Shown: one piece after another, positions 25,540-34,853 of the stretch
Layout of the letters: every line of letters begins with the position of its first letter
How positions within the stretch are numbered: position 1 is the stretch's first letter
NCBI GenBank assembly: GCA_947165085.1
Contig: CAMUZA010000004.1
Location: 1 to 64,000, forward strand
DNA length: 64,000 nucleotides
Reading direction: 5' to 3'
Source: an uncultured Clostridia bacterium
Lineage (GTDB): Bacteria > Bacillota > Clostridia > Oscillospirales > Oscillospiraceae
Made by a program: the position numbers and the translations under genes
Notes under the pieces: generated by a model
Databases searched by the model: none
What the model was told of the DNA's origin: nothing
What the model saw: only the letters and a program-made list of their open reading frames with translations

Positions 25540-27933
25540 TCATTCTGCGTTCTTTAACGCTTCAACCATGTCGATTTTCTTGTTTTTCCGCGCGACCATC
25601 CAGCCGACGAGCAGTGATACGCCAAAGGTCAGCAGAATCGAGACGGCATAGGTCATTGGTCCGAGCATCAGTTTCAGCTCATATTCCGCGGCAAGCGCGG
25701 AAAGCATCCACTGCAGCGTTCCCAGACCTGCGGGAAGACCAAGCACAACGCCGATCACGGTCAGCCAGATATTCTGAGAGATCAGCAGCTTCCCGATCTT
25801 TCTGCTGCGGAAGCCGAGCACCTTCAGCGTCGCAAGCTCTCTTGAACGCTCGACGTAGCTCATCACGCCGAGGTTGTACAGCACCACGATCCCGAGAAGT
25901 ACGGCGGCAACGACAAGAATCAGCACCATGCTGTCCATGATCTGCACGAAGCTGCCGAAGCTGTCCATGAGCTGGCGCTTGTCCTGCTTGCCGGAGATCA
26001 GCTCAGACGAAGGAATATCACTCGATTCCTTTTCGGTGTAAACTGCGGAGACATTGTAGGGGATCCCCAGCTCATCGGCTACTTTGTCGGTCATCGTGAT
26101 GCTTTCTGTCATGATCGAGCGGTGATAGCCGACGACCTTCACGCGATAGATCTCCTCGCTCCCGTAGGGTGAGAAGGTTATGTATTCTCCGATTTTCGCT
26201 CTGTCGGCAAGCCGCAGGCAAAGATAGGCGCCGTCATCGCGCAGGTCGATCGGCGCGTTGCTCTCGTCGATCACGCTGAATCGGCCTTTGTCGTTGTGGA
26301 CGATATTGAGCGTGACGGTGTCCCCGTCAATGCTGACGCCGGTATAGCTCTCCCAGTCGCCGTCAAGCGTTTCGATCAGTTGTTCCGCCTTCGCAAGCCC
26401 GGTGTTTTCAACCAGATTTACCTTCGTCGCGTAGTGGGAAACGCCGTTGTCCAGCAGATCGAGGAAGCCCGCCATCGTGTCACGCATGCCGAGACCGCCA
26501 ACGAGAAGGATCATACAACCGACGATCCCGACGAGCGTCATGGCAAAGCGGCTCTTGTGCCGCATCAGGTCGCGGATATTCCATTTGGTCGCGAAGTCCA
26601 ACTGCTCAAAGAGCCAAAGCTTTTCAAAAGCTGTTTTCTTGATCTTTTTGGGCGTGTATGGCCGCAGCGCGTCGGCGGCAGTGCCTTTGAGCTGCGCACG
26701 CACCGACAGGAAGCTGATCAGCGCGAGCAGTACAACCGTCCCCGCGATGACCGGCCAGCAAAAGGCGGGCGTCGCCGCCGTCCAGTCCGGCATATCGAAG
26801 TAGGTTCCCATCATGCCGTTTTCGCTCATGACCGCCTTGCAGACGAAGTAGCCGAGCAGTGCGCCGAACGCTGCGCCGACAAGACCGATGAACAGACCGT
26901 AGAAGGAGTAATGGAGCAGGATCGTCCGGTTTTTGAAGCCGAGCGCTTTCAAAACGCCGATCTGCGTCTTCTCCTTTGTGGCGATGCGATGCATTGTCGT
27001 GACCATCGTGAGAATTGCGATTGCAAGGAAGAGCACCGGCAAAATCGAACCCATCGCTTTTCCTTCCGTTGCCTCTCCCATCGCCTCCTGATAGACGACA
27101 TGATCGTCCTTCGGCACGACCATGAGCGTTTTGCCGAGCGCTTCCTTTGCCGCCTCCTCCAACGCAGGCTTCTCCATTGCGGAGCGAAGGTTGATCTGCG
27201 CAAAGGCATGGTCCACCGCTTCCTCAAGCATTTCGTCCGACAGCGCAGCTTCTGCTTGTTTTTTTGCCGTTTCTGCCGGAACGCCCGCCTGCTGCATTCC
27301 CTCGGCGATATTTCGAAGCAGCTTTTCGCGCAGAATGGCGCGCAGCTTTGCCGGAGAAATGTACGCAAAGCCGAACGTCGAGTAGTCAGGCATCAACTGA
27401 TTGCTGTCGGCAAGGCAGATCATGTGCTCGCCCGCCTTGATCAGCCCGACGACCTCCCCTTTGATTTCCATGCCCTGAAATTCCAGCGTAAGCGTATCGC
27501 CAAGGGCAATGTCATTCAGTTTTGCAAACTTGTCGGACAGCCAGATCCCATCGCCTGCTTCGTCGTATTCGCTGCCGCTTATCAGCGCAAAGGTCGAAAC
27601 AGTGTAGTTTTCCGAAACGTCGAGCGCCAGCGCCTTTTTGCTGTCGCCCTTGAGCTCGAGATTGACGGACAGATAGCGCGTTGCAGCGTCTACGCCGTCA
27701 ATCGAGGCGATTTTTTCAAGCTCGTCCTTTGTAAAGCCGGTTTCGGAATAAAGTCTGTAGTCGGCGTATTTTGTATCGCTGAAAAAGTGCGAGGTGTCAT
27801 ATTCGATTGTCTTCCATTCCATATTGAAGCCGAGGAAGATACCGATCCCCAACGTCATCATGACGATCATGGAAATAAACTGCGCCTTGTAGCTCCACGC
27901 GGTACGCAGCAGCTTTCTGACCAGCATCACCAC
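25540..27933 (-). CDS. FtsX-like ABC transporter permease
   Basis: Two FtsX/MacB-type membrane regions, long extracytoplasmic loops. Confidence 0.92.
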   Translation of the reverse strand: MVMLVRKLLRTAWSYKAQFISMIVMMTLGIGIFLGFNMEWKTIEYDTSHFFSDTKYADYRLYSETGFTKDELEKIASIDGVDAATRYLSVNLELKGDSKKALALDVSENYTVSTFALISGSEYDEAGDGIWLSDKFAKLNDIALGDTLTLEFQGMEIKGEVVGLIKAGEHMICLADSNQLMPDYSTFGFAYISPAKLRAILREKLLRNIAEGMQQAGVPAETAKKQAEAALSDEMLEEAVDHAFAQINLRSAMEKPALEEAAKEALGKTLMVVPKDDHVVYQEAMGEATEGKAMGSILPVLFLAIAILTMVTTMHRIATKEKTQIGVLKALGFKNRTILLHYSFYGLFIGLVGAAFGALLGYFVCKAVMSENGMMGTYFDMPDWTAATPAFCWPVIAGTVVLLALISFLSVRAQLKGTAADALRPYTPKKIKKTAFEKLWLFEQLDFATKWNIRDLMRHKSRFAMTLVGIVGCMILLVGGLGMRDTMAGFLDLLDNGVSHYATKVNLVENTGLAKAEQLIETLDGDWESYTGVSIDGDTVTLNIVHNDKGRFSVIDESNAPIDLRDDGAYLCLRLADRAKIGEYITFSPYGSEEIYRVKVVGYHRSIMTESITMTDKVADELGIPYNVSAVYTEKESSDIPSSELISGKQDKRQLMDSFGSFVQIMDSMVLILVVAAVLLGIVVLYNLGVMSYVERSRELATLKVLGFRSRKIGKLLISQNIWLTVIGVVLGLPAGLGTLQWMLSALAAEYELKLMLGPMTYAVSILLTFGVSLLVGWMVARKNKKIDMVEALKNAE

Positions 27934-28628
27934 TCCACCTCGTCGGCGGAAAGCGGACTATCCTGCTCTTCAATCGAGCGGATCTTTCCGTTCTTGACGC
28001 GAATCACGACGTCTGCCATTTTCGCGATGTTCTGATTGTGCGTGACAATTACGATAGTCTTGCCGTAGTTTTTCGCCATGTCGAGCAGGAGCTTGAGCAC
28101 CATCACGCCGGTCTCGGAATCGAGCGCGCCGGTCGGCTCGTCGCAGAGCAGTATCTTCGGATTCTTGCACAGTGCGCGGGCGATCGAGATGCGCTGCTGC
28201 TCGCCGCCGGAAAGCTCCGCCGGAAAATTATTGCGGTGATCGAGAAGTCCGACCCTGCCGATCATATCCTCGGCGTCGAGCGCGTTTTTCGAGATTTCGG
28301 AAACAAGCCTGACGTTTTCATAGACCGTCAGCGTCGGGATCAAGTTGTAAAACTGGAACACAAAGCCGACCGTGGACGCACGATAATCGGCAAGCTCGTT
28401 GTCGCTCAGCTTAGAGATATCCTTGCCGGAAACGGTGATTGTTCCCTCGTTTGGGCTGTCCAGACCGCCGAGGAGATTGAGCAGGGTGCTTTTCCCGGCG
28501 CCGGATGGACCGAGAATCACGACGAACTTGCCCTCATCCAGAGTAAAACTGACATGGTCAAGCGCCCGCAGCTCATGCTCGCCGCTGGTGTAAATTTTTG
28601 ATACGTTTTCAAATTGTACGATTGCCAT
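27927..28628 (-). CDS. ABC transporter ATP-binding protein (LolD/MacB-like)
   Basis: [44 protein letters not shown]. Confidence 0.95.
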   Translation of the reverse strand: MAIVQFENVSKIYTSGEHELRALDHVSFTLDEGKFVVILGPSGAGKSTLLNLLGGLDSPNEGTITVSGKDISKLSDNELADYRASTVGFVFQFYNLIPTLTVYENVRLVSEISKNALDAEDMIGRVGLLDHRNNFPAELSGGEQQRISIARALCKNPKILLCDEPTGALDSETGVMVLKLLLDMAKNYGKTIVIVTHNQNIAKMADVVIRVKNGKIRSIEEQDSPLSADEVEW

Positions 28629-28647
28629 TATTCCCCTCCGGTTTAAC

Positions 28648-28761
28648 GTTAGCCTTTGCTAACCTCTGTGTCAAAAAAGAACGCGCAGGTTCTTTTGCGC
28701 GGCTTCCATCATTTAGTTAGCTTTCGCTAACTACTATAGCACACGATCTGTGGTTTGTCAA
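28648..28761 (-). promoter_or_regulatory. Promoter and two identical inverted repeats GTTAGC-N4-GCTAAC upstream of the ABC/HMA operon
   Basis: Minus strand TTGACA (28756-28761) N17 TATAGT (28733-28738); IRs at 28716-28731 and 28648-28663. Confidence 0.75.
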
Positions 28762-28780
28762 CATCCAATATGGAGGAAAA

Positions 28781-28808
28781 GCGGGGCGGCTAAAATAAGC
28801 CGCCCCGC
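28781..28808 (-). terminator. Intrinsic terminator of SLH-phosphatase gene
   Basis: GCGGGGCGGCT/AGCCGCCCCGC stem with T-rich tail on the minus strand. Confidence 0.8.
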
Positions 28809-28829
28809 TTGGGTTGCGATTCGGTATGA

Positions 28830-30554
28830 TTATTCTCCGGGAGGATCGGGAAATCTATAGTTGAGAATCTTCGCCGCCTGCGCGCGCGTGCAGAAGCCGT
28901 CCGGCTCGAAGGTCGTCGGCGTCATGCCGTTGACTCTGCCGCTTGCCTTCGCCCACAGGACCGCGTCATAGTACCACGTGCCTTCCTTGACGTCGTCAAA
29001 GCCCGCATCCGCTTTGATATCAGGCTCGTTTGCCTTGCGGAAGAGGATGGTAACGAGCTGCGCTCTGGTGATGTTTTCATCCGGCGCAAAGGTCGTCGGC
29101 GTCATGCCCTTGACAAGGCCCTTCTCCTCTGCCCACGCAACTGCCGTTGCATACCATGCGTTGGCCTTGACATCGGTGAAGCTCGCGGGCTTCTCGACCT
29201 CGGGCTCGCCCGCCATGCGGTACAGGAGGACGGCAATCTGCGCTCTGGTCAGCTTACCCTCCGGTTCGAAGGTGGTCGGGGTCATGCCCTGAATAACGCC
29301 GATCTTCACCATGTCGACAACATGGGTAAAGAACCAGTCGTCACCCTTCACATCGGTGAACGGATTGGGATTGCCGAGGTGCTCTCTCAGTGCGGCAATC
29401 TCCTCGCTCTTCAGACCGATCTTCTTCAGGTACTCGATCGCTTCCGCAGCAAGGTCGGCAGTCGCCAGATCATCAACGCCGAACGCGGTCTGGAGGGTCT
29501 TGACGATGTTGGAATTTGCGATCGCCCAATAGCGCTCATCGCCGAACTGCTTCACACCGTAGTAGTTGTAATAGGTGACCATGTAATCCTTGACGACCTC
29601 GTCGGCGCTTGCGCCCATCAGGCACTCGAGCAGCGCGGCAACGAAGCCGGCGCGATCCTTGCCCTCGGTGCAGTGGAAGTAGTAGGTACCCTCATTCTCA
29701 GCGAAGAAGCGCAGCCCGTCTGCCAGACCCGCCTTGAAATCGTCGGAGGTGAAGTCGACGCCGAGGTTGAGGTAGACGACCTTCTGTCCGGAATAATAGG
29801 TCTCGTTGTAGCCCTCGTATGCCTTTGCAATTTCCTCGGAGTCGGCGAGGTTCATGATGACCGTGACGCCCGCTTCCTTGAGCGCGGCGTCCGCGTAGGT
29901 ATTTCTGCCGATCTCGGGGTTAATGGGGCTGGAGCCGCGATACAGATGATCGCCCATGCCGGTCGTGGTGACCTGACGGAAGTTTGCAAATTCGGCGTCG
30001 GTCAGATCGGCGTAGTCCTCGCGGTTGTTCGTTCTGACAAGGCGGTGCATCGCCAGCTCCGCCGCATAGCCCTGCGCCTCCTTGAGCTCGAAGGTGACCT
30101 CGACGGGGAACTCCACGCCTTCCTTCGCGGTAATCGTATAAGTGCCGGTCTCCGCGTCCTTGACGATATCGACCAGACCGTAGGTGGAGCCGAAGTTGCC
30201 CATGTTGATCGCGAGCTCGATGTAGCCGCCTGCGTTGATCTTGATCATCGGGGTGCCGGAGTCTACGTCGGAATAGTTTGTGCCGACGGGCAGATCAAGA
30301 GACTGATCCAGAAACTTCACGGTGACGATGTCGCCCTCCCGGAAGCCGAAGCCATTGTCCTCGGTGCCGGTAAAGTGATCCGACGTGCAGTCGGTATAGG
30401 TGTTGCCGTACTTGCTGAAGGAGACGTTCAGCTCCGTGCCGACGATGGTGACCTTGCCATCCCACGGAGCGTCTTCTGCAAAGACCGTTGGGAGCACCGA
30501 CAGGATCATACAGATGGTAAGAAGCACGGCAAGGATGCAGGATACTTTCTTCAT
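28830..30554 (-). CDS. Secreted tyrosine/dual-specificity phosphatase-like protein with three SLH domains
   Basis: Signal peptide; YYFHCTEGKDRAGFVAALLE (C-X5-R); FTDVKGDDWF..., FTDVKANAWY..., FDDVKEGTWY... SLH repeats. Confidence 0.88.
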   Translation of the reverse strand: MKKVSCILAVLLTICMILSVLPTVFAEDAPWDGKVTIVGTELNVSFSKYGNTYTDCTSDHFTGTEDNGFGFREGDIVTVKFLDQSLDLPVGTNYSDVDSGTPMIKINAGGYIELAINMGNFGSTYGLVDIVKDAETGTYTITAKEGVEFPVEVTFELKEAQGYAAELAMHRLVRTNNREDYADLTDAEFANFRQVTTTGMGDHLYRGSSPINPEIGRNTYADAALKEAGVTVIMNLADSEEIAKAYEGYNETYYSGQKVVYLNLGVDFTSDDFKAGLADGLRFFAENEGTYYFHCTEGKDRAGFVAALLECLMGASADEVVKDYMVTYYNYYGVKQFGDERYWAIANSNIVKTLQTAFGVDDLATADLAAEAIEYLKKIGLKSEEIAALREHLGNPNPFTDVKGDDWFFTHVVDMVKIGVIQGMTPTTFEPEGKLTRAQIAVLLYRMAGEPEVEKPASFTDVKANAWYATAVAWAEEKGLVKGMTPTTFAPDENITRAQLVTILFRKANEPDIKADAGFDDVKEGTWYYDAVLWAKASGRVNGMTPTTFEPDGFCTRAQAAKILNYRFPDPPGE

Positions 30555-30726
30555 ATACCATTCTCCTTTACAAAAATAATTTCGGGTGTTTGCCCAAGTT
30601 CATTATACTCCTGTTTTTGTGCCTTGTCCATACGCGCCGGCGTAGCCGCGCCGCTTTTCGTCGCTTTGCATAAGTTTGAGCAGGAGAATTGAGCGAAATC
30701 ACCTTTTGCGAAACAGCGTATAAAAA

Positions 30727-30751
30727 CGGGGCGGCTCGTTGAGCCGCCCCG
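30727..30751 (-). terminator. Intrinsic terminator of SLH-5'-nucleotidase gene
   Basis: CGGGGCGGCTC-gtt-GAGCCGCCCCG, T-run on minus strand. Confidence 0.8.
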
Positions 30752-30789
30752 CCAAAACTAACGGTTGCTGTATTCAGGGATCGTGCGTT

Positions 30790-32937
30790 TTATTCTGCCA
30801 GATCGCGGAACAGGAAGGTCACGATCTGGCCTCTGGTGCAGGTTTCAGCCGGGGAGAACGCATCGGCAGCAGTGCCCTTCGTGATCTCCTTCTCGACTGC
30901 CCACAGGACGGCGTCGGAGTAGAACTCGCCTTCCTTGACGTCCTTGAACGGATTCTCGGTCTTCTCGGGAGCGGGCTTGCCCTCTGCTCTCCACAGGAAG
31001 GTCACGACCTGGCCTCTGGTGCAGCCGGCGTCCGGGGAGAAGGTGTCGGCGGCGGTGCCGTTGGTGATCTCCTTCTCGACCGCCCACAGGACTGCCTTAT
31101 AGAAGTAGTCGGTCTCCTTCACGTCCTTGAACGGGTTCTCGGTCAGCGTCGGCTCCGGGCAGCCCTTTGCACGCCACAGGAAGGTCACGACCTGCGCTCT
31201 GGTGCAGGTTGCGCTCGGGCTGAACGTGGTCGCGGACGTGCCGTTGGTGACTTCGTTCTTGACCGCCCAGAGGACTGCGTCATAGTAGAAGTCCGTGTCC
31301 TTCACGTCGGTGAAGGGGTTCGGGTACTCGTCGATGGCCTTGATACGGCCTTCGCCGCGCGGGTTGGCATAGATGCTGTCCGCCGCGATGACGCCCTTGA
31401 GGGTGTCGCGGATGTAGCGGATCAGCACTTCGTTATCCAGCGCGATCTCGTCCTGCAGGACCTTGCAGCCCTTGAACATCGTGTAGCCGTCGCCGCTCTC
31501 CTTGAGCATGTAGTTGTGGCTGCCGAGGGTGTAGGTCTTCGCGGGATCCAGCGGCTCGCCGCCAATCTTAACGTCGACGACTCTGTGCGGCGCGCCTTCC
31601 TTCAGACCGACAAACATGCCGGCATCATCCTTAATGACCGGAGTCGGGATCGCCTTGTTGATGGTGTACTCCAGTCCGGAGACCTGCAGGAAGCCGCCGG
31701 ACTCGCCGGGATACGCGGATGCGCCGTGTTCCAGCGCCTTCCAGATCTGCTCGCCGGTCACTTCGATGACGCAGGCCTTGTTGCCGAACGGATGGACCGT
31801 GATGATGTCGCCGTAGGTCACGTCGCCCGCTGCGATGTTCGCACGGACACCGCCGCCGTTGACAAACGCCACGTCGGTCTTGAGGAAGTCGCGGTATGCG
31901 TCAGCGCACAGGTCGCCGAGGTTGGTCTCGGAGTTACGGACCGCGCGCTTGCCGGTGTCGGGATCAAGGATGGTCAGATCGACCTCAGTCTTGGCAACGA
32001 CCGTTTCGCTCAGTTCCTTGACCTCGCTGTCGATCTTCGCAACCGCCTCTGCGACGGTCGCGTCATAGGGGATCTCCTCGCCTGCGACGACGGGGATCAG
32101 TTCTACGGAGATCGCGCCGTCGGCTGCGATGGTCATCTTGCCGACGTTGGCCAGCTTCGTGCCGGTCTGCCCGACGACGACTTCCTTGCCTTCCTTATCG
32201 GTTTCCGTCTTGGCAAAGGTGCTGTGGGAATGGCCGTCGATCAGCGCGTCAAGACCGCTGATGTTCTTGATCACAGAAGTGGACGTCCACGGCTCAGACT
32301 CCTCGTTGATGCCGAGGTGACCGATCGCGATGACGTAGTCGGCGCCCTCCGCCTTGGCGGCGTCAATCGCGTCCTGCACGACCTTGTACAGCTTCTCGCC
32401 GGTCTCGTCGTTGCAGAAGTCATAGATCCAGTTGCCCTCTGCATCCTGGAAGAAGGTCGGGGTAGACTTTCTCAGAGTTTCGGGCGTGGTGATGCCCACG
32501 AAGGCAATCTTCTTGCCGCCCGCCTCGAGGATCTTATAGGCGTCAAACACGGGCTTGTCGTTTACCTTGTCCCATACGTTTGCGGAAATATACGGGGTGT
32601 TCTCGCCGTTCGCGATCTCCATGAAGCGGTCGAAGCCAAAGTCAAACTCATGGTTGCCGGGGATCGCCAGATCATAGCCGACCGCATTCATGACGTCGAC
32701 CATGCACTGACCTTCCGTCAGCGAGGTTGCAACGGAGCCCTGAATGTTGTCGCCGGCGTCTACGATGAAGTCGCCGTCCTTCATGATCTCTGCTGCATAA
32801 GCATAGTTCTCGTACGCGCCGTGGACGTCATTCGTGAAGTAAATGGTGATGTCCGCCGGCTCTTCAGCAAAGGCCGCAGTGGGCAGGATGCTGAGCAGGA
32901 GCATAACTACCAAAATCAAAGAAACTACTTTTTTCAT
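30790..32937 (-). CDS. Secreted 5'-nucleotidase/UshA-type metallophosphoesterase with three SLH domains
   Basis: IYFTNDVHGAYENYAYAAEIMKDGDFIVDAGDNIQGS, PGNHEFDFG, three SLH repeats; RBS aaggaggtat. Confidence 0.93.
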   Translation of the reverse strand: MKKVVSLILVVMLLLSILPTAAFAEEPADITIYFTNDVHGAYENYAYAAEIMKDGDFIVDAGDNIQGSVATSLTEGQCMVDVMNAVGYDLAIPGNHEFDFGFDRFMEIANGENTPYISANVWDKVNDKPVFDAYKILEAGGKKIAFVGITTPETLRKSTPTFFQDAEGNWIYDFCNDETGEKLYKVVQDAIDAAKAEGADYVIAIGHLGINEESEPWTSTSVIKNISGLDALIDGHSHSTFAKTETDKEGKEVVVGQTGTKLANVGKMTIAADGAISVELIPVVAGEEIPYDATVAEAVAKIDSEVKELSETVVAKTEVDLTILDPDTGKRAVRNSETNLGDLCADAYRDFLKTDVAFVNGGGVRANIAAGDVTYGDIITVHPFGNKACVIEVTGEQIWKALEHGASAYPGESGGFLQVSGLEYTINKAIPTPVIKDDAGMFVGLKEGAPHRVVDVKIGGEPLDPAKTYTLGSHNYMLKESGDGYTMFKGCKVLQDEIALDNEVLIRYIRDTLKGVIAADSIYANPRGEGRIKAIDEYPNPFTDVKDTDFYYDAVLWAVKNEVTNGTSATTFSPSATCTRAQVVTFLWRAKGCPEPTLTENPFKDVKETDYFYKAVLWAVEKEITNGTAADTFSPDAGCTRGQVVTFLWRAEGKPAPEKTENPFKDVKEGEFYSDAVLWAVEKEITKGTAADAFSPAETCTRGQIVTFLFRDLAE

Positions 32938-33229
32938 GATATACCTCCTTAAAATTTTTGGGTCTGTCGGAACTGCGGCCGCTGCCGCGCGTCTGCTTTC
33001 TCCGCAAAAAACAGCTAGCGCAGACAGAAGGTCGCACTTGACTAACAGCTCATATTTATAATAGCACAGATCGTCCTGTACTACAATAGCACAAGATTGC
33101 CAAAACGGTTTTTTCAGCAAAAAGCACAAAAAATGACGATCAAAGCGCACAATATAGCCAAAGCGATCCCGGCTTAGCTTTCATGCCGGAAGGTTATGGA
33201 CTCTGTGCAGGTGGAGAGAAAAACGGTTT

Positions 33230-33258
33230 GGGGGCAGCCTCGGCAGGAGGCTGCCCCC
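33230..33258 (-). terminator. Intrinsic terminator
   Basis: GGGGGCAGCCTC-ggcag-GAGGCTGCCCCC. Confidence 0.8.
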
Positions 33259-33276
33259 GGTTTTATCCGTTTTATC

Positions 33277-34665
33277 TTATCTGGTCAGAAGCCACTCTTC
33301 GCCGTCGACCCGGAAGGTGATCTCGCCGTCCTTATAGTCAAGCACCATGCTCTCGTCCTTTTCATAGGCGACTCTCACGGTAAGCGTCAGCTTGCCGCTG
33401 TTCAGCTTCCATGTTCCGTTATAGTCGTCATCCAGATAAGAAGCGGTGAACTTGCCGTCCTTTTTCAGCGTGAGAACAACGATGTCTTCGACACGCTTGA
33501 GACCGTAAGTGATCAAATAGTCTTCGACAGCCTCTTCGTCTCCGTACTTTTCGAGGAAGTACTTGTTAACGCCGATGCCGTCGACGGTAACGAGGCGGTA
33601 GGTGCCTTCCACGTCTTTATATTCTTCCTCTTCTTCCTTCTCCCAGTCCTTCATGGTCTCGCAGAGGAAGGAGCCGCCCTTGTAGCGCATGATCATGCAG
33701 GCAAATTCCGCACGGGTCGCGTTGCTGGCAGGCTTGAGCATCAGATTGTCGCCGTTCAGGATGCCTTCGCCGACCGCCCACTTCATCGCATTTTCCGCGT
33801 AGGTGCTGATCTTCTTGGTGTCCTTGAACTTATCCATGTTGGCTGCCTTGCCCTCGGGTCTTCCCTCGAAGCGCCAGAGGATCGTGGCGATCTGCTCGCG
33901 GGTAACGAAGTCGTTCGGGCCGAACTTGTCCGGGGAATAGCCGAGGACAATACCGGTATCCTGCGCCCAGGCAATGGGCTCGGCATACCAGGCGTCCTTG
34001 TCCACGTCCTTGAAGCTCGACAGGGCGGTGATCGCGGGCTTGCCCGCCAAGCGGTACAGGACCGTGACCATCATAGCGCGGGTCATCGTGCCCTTCGGCG
34101 CGAATTCCTTCGTGCTGACACCGTCCATGAAGCATGCGTCCACCACATAGTCGATGGCCTCATGATACCACTTCTCGGTGCAATCAGTGAAGTGCTTTGC
34201 ATAGCACTTTTCATAGGCAACGGGTTTGATCTCGCGGGTCTCGACCTTGCCGCAGAACGTGCAGGTGCGGGATTCCTCACCTTTTGTCGTAGCGGTCGCA
34301 GGCGTTATGACGACCCATTCGCCGAACTGATGGCCGGACGCCTTGATGACCGTGGTATAGGTGCTGCCGCAGTCCGGGCAGTAATAGGTCCGCACGCCGT
34401 CCTCCGTGCAGGTCGAAGCCTTGCTGACTACGCCGTTATCGTAGTGGTGACCGGTCGCCGGGATCACGGCGCCCTTCGCAAGCAGTACGCCGCAGTCAAG
34501 GCAGTATGTATCGCCGGAATAGCCGTCGGTCTCGCAGGCGGCGGGAACCGCGTTGCGGACTTCGGTGCGGGCATGCGCGCAGTCGGCCGCGAAGACAGCA
34601 GGAACGCAGGACAGGAGCATGACCAGAGCGAGGAGCATAGCAAGAACATTCTTATACTGTTTCAT
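33277..34665 (-). CDS. Secreted SLH-domain protein with Cys-rich CxxC modules and a beta-rich C-terminal domain
   Basis: Signal peptide MKQYKNVLAMLLALVMLLSCVPAVFA; YCLDCG, YCPDCG, CTFCG; SLH repeats. Confidence 0.85.
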   Translation of the reverse strand: MKQYKNVLAMLLALVMLLSCVPAVFAADCAHARTEVRNAVPAACETDGYSGDTYCLDCGVLLAKGAVIPATGHHYDNGVVSKASTCTEDGVRTYYCPDCGSTYTTVIKASGHQFGEWVVITPATATTKGEESRTCTFCGKVETREIKPVAYEKCYAKHFTDCTEKWYHEAIDYVVDACFMDGVSTKEFAPKGTMTRAMMVTVLYRLAGKPAITALSSFKDVDKDAWYAEPIAWAQDTGIVLGYSPDKFGPNDFVTREQIATILWRFEGRPEGKAANMDKFKDTKKISTYAENAMKWAVGEGILNGDNLMLKPASNATRAEFACMIMRYKGGSFLCETMKDWEKEEEEEYKDVEGTYRLVTVDGIGVNKYFLEKYGDEEAVEDYLITYGLKRVEDIVVLTLKKDGKFTASYLDDDYNGTWKLNSGKLTLTVRVAYEKDESMVLDYKDGEITFRVDGEEWLLTR

Positions 34666-34800
34666 TTGTTCGTCTCCTTTTCGAAAAAGCATTCTTTCGT
34701 TCCGCGGCACTGACTCTGACGCAGAACGCAGTTCTATCCATATAACATTTTAACAAACCGCTTTCGAAAAGTCCACAACTTTTTTTGCTCCGCATTAAAA

Positions 34801-34831
34801 ATTGGGGTCAGGCAAAAAGCCTGACCCCAAT
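34801..34831 (-). terminator. Intrinsic terminator of subtilase gene
   Basis: ATTGGGGTCAGGC-aaaaa-GCCTGACCCCAAT, T-run on minus strand. Confidence 0.85.
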
Positions 34832-34853
34832 CGTAAAGTTGGAACGCTGTGAA

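Noticed and set aside
26296-28035. 579-aa plus-strand ORF
   Set aside because: Antisense shadow of the FtsX-type permease
29322-30692. 456-aa plus-strand ORF
   Set aside because: Antisense shadow of the SLH-phosphatase gene
30739-32952. 737-aa plus-strand ORF
   Set aside because: Antisense shadow of the SLH 5'-nucleotidase
33196-34713. 505-aa plus-strand ORF
   Set aside because: Antisense shadow of the Cys-rich SLH protein gene
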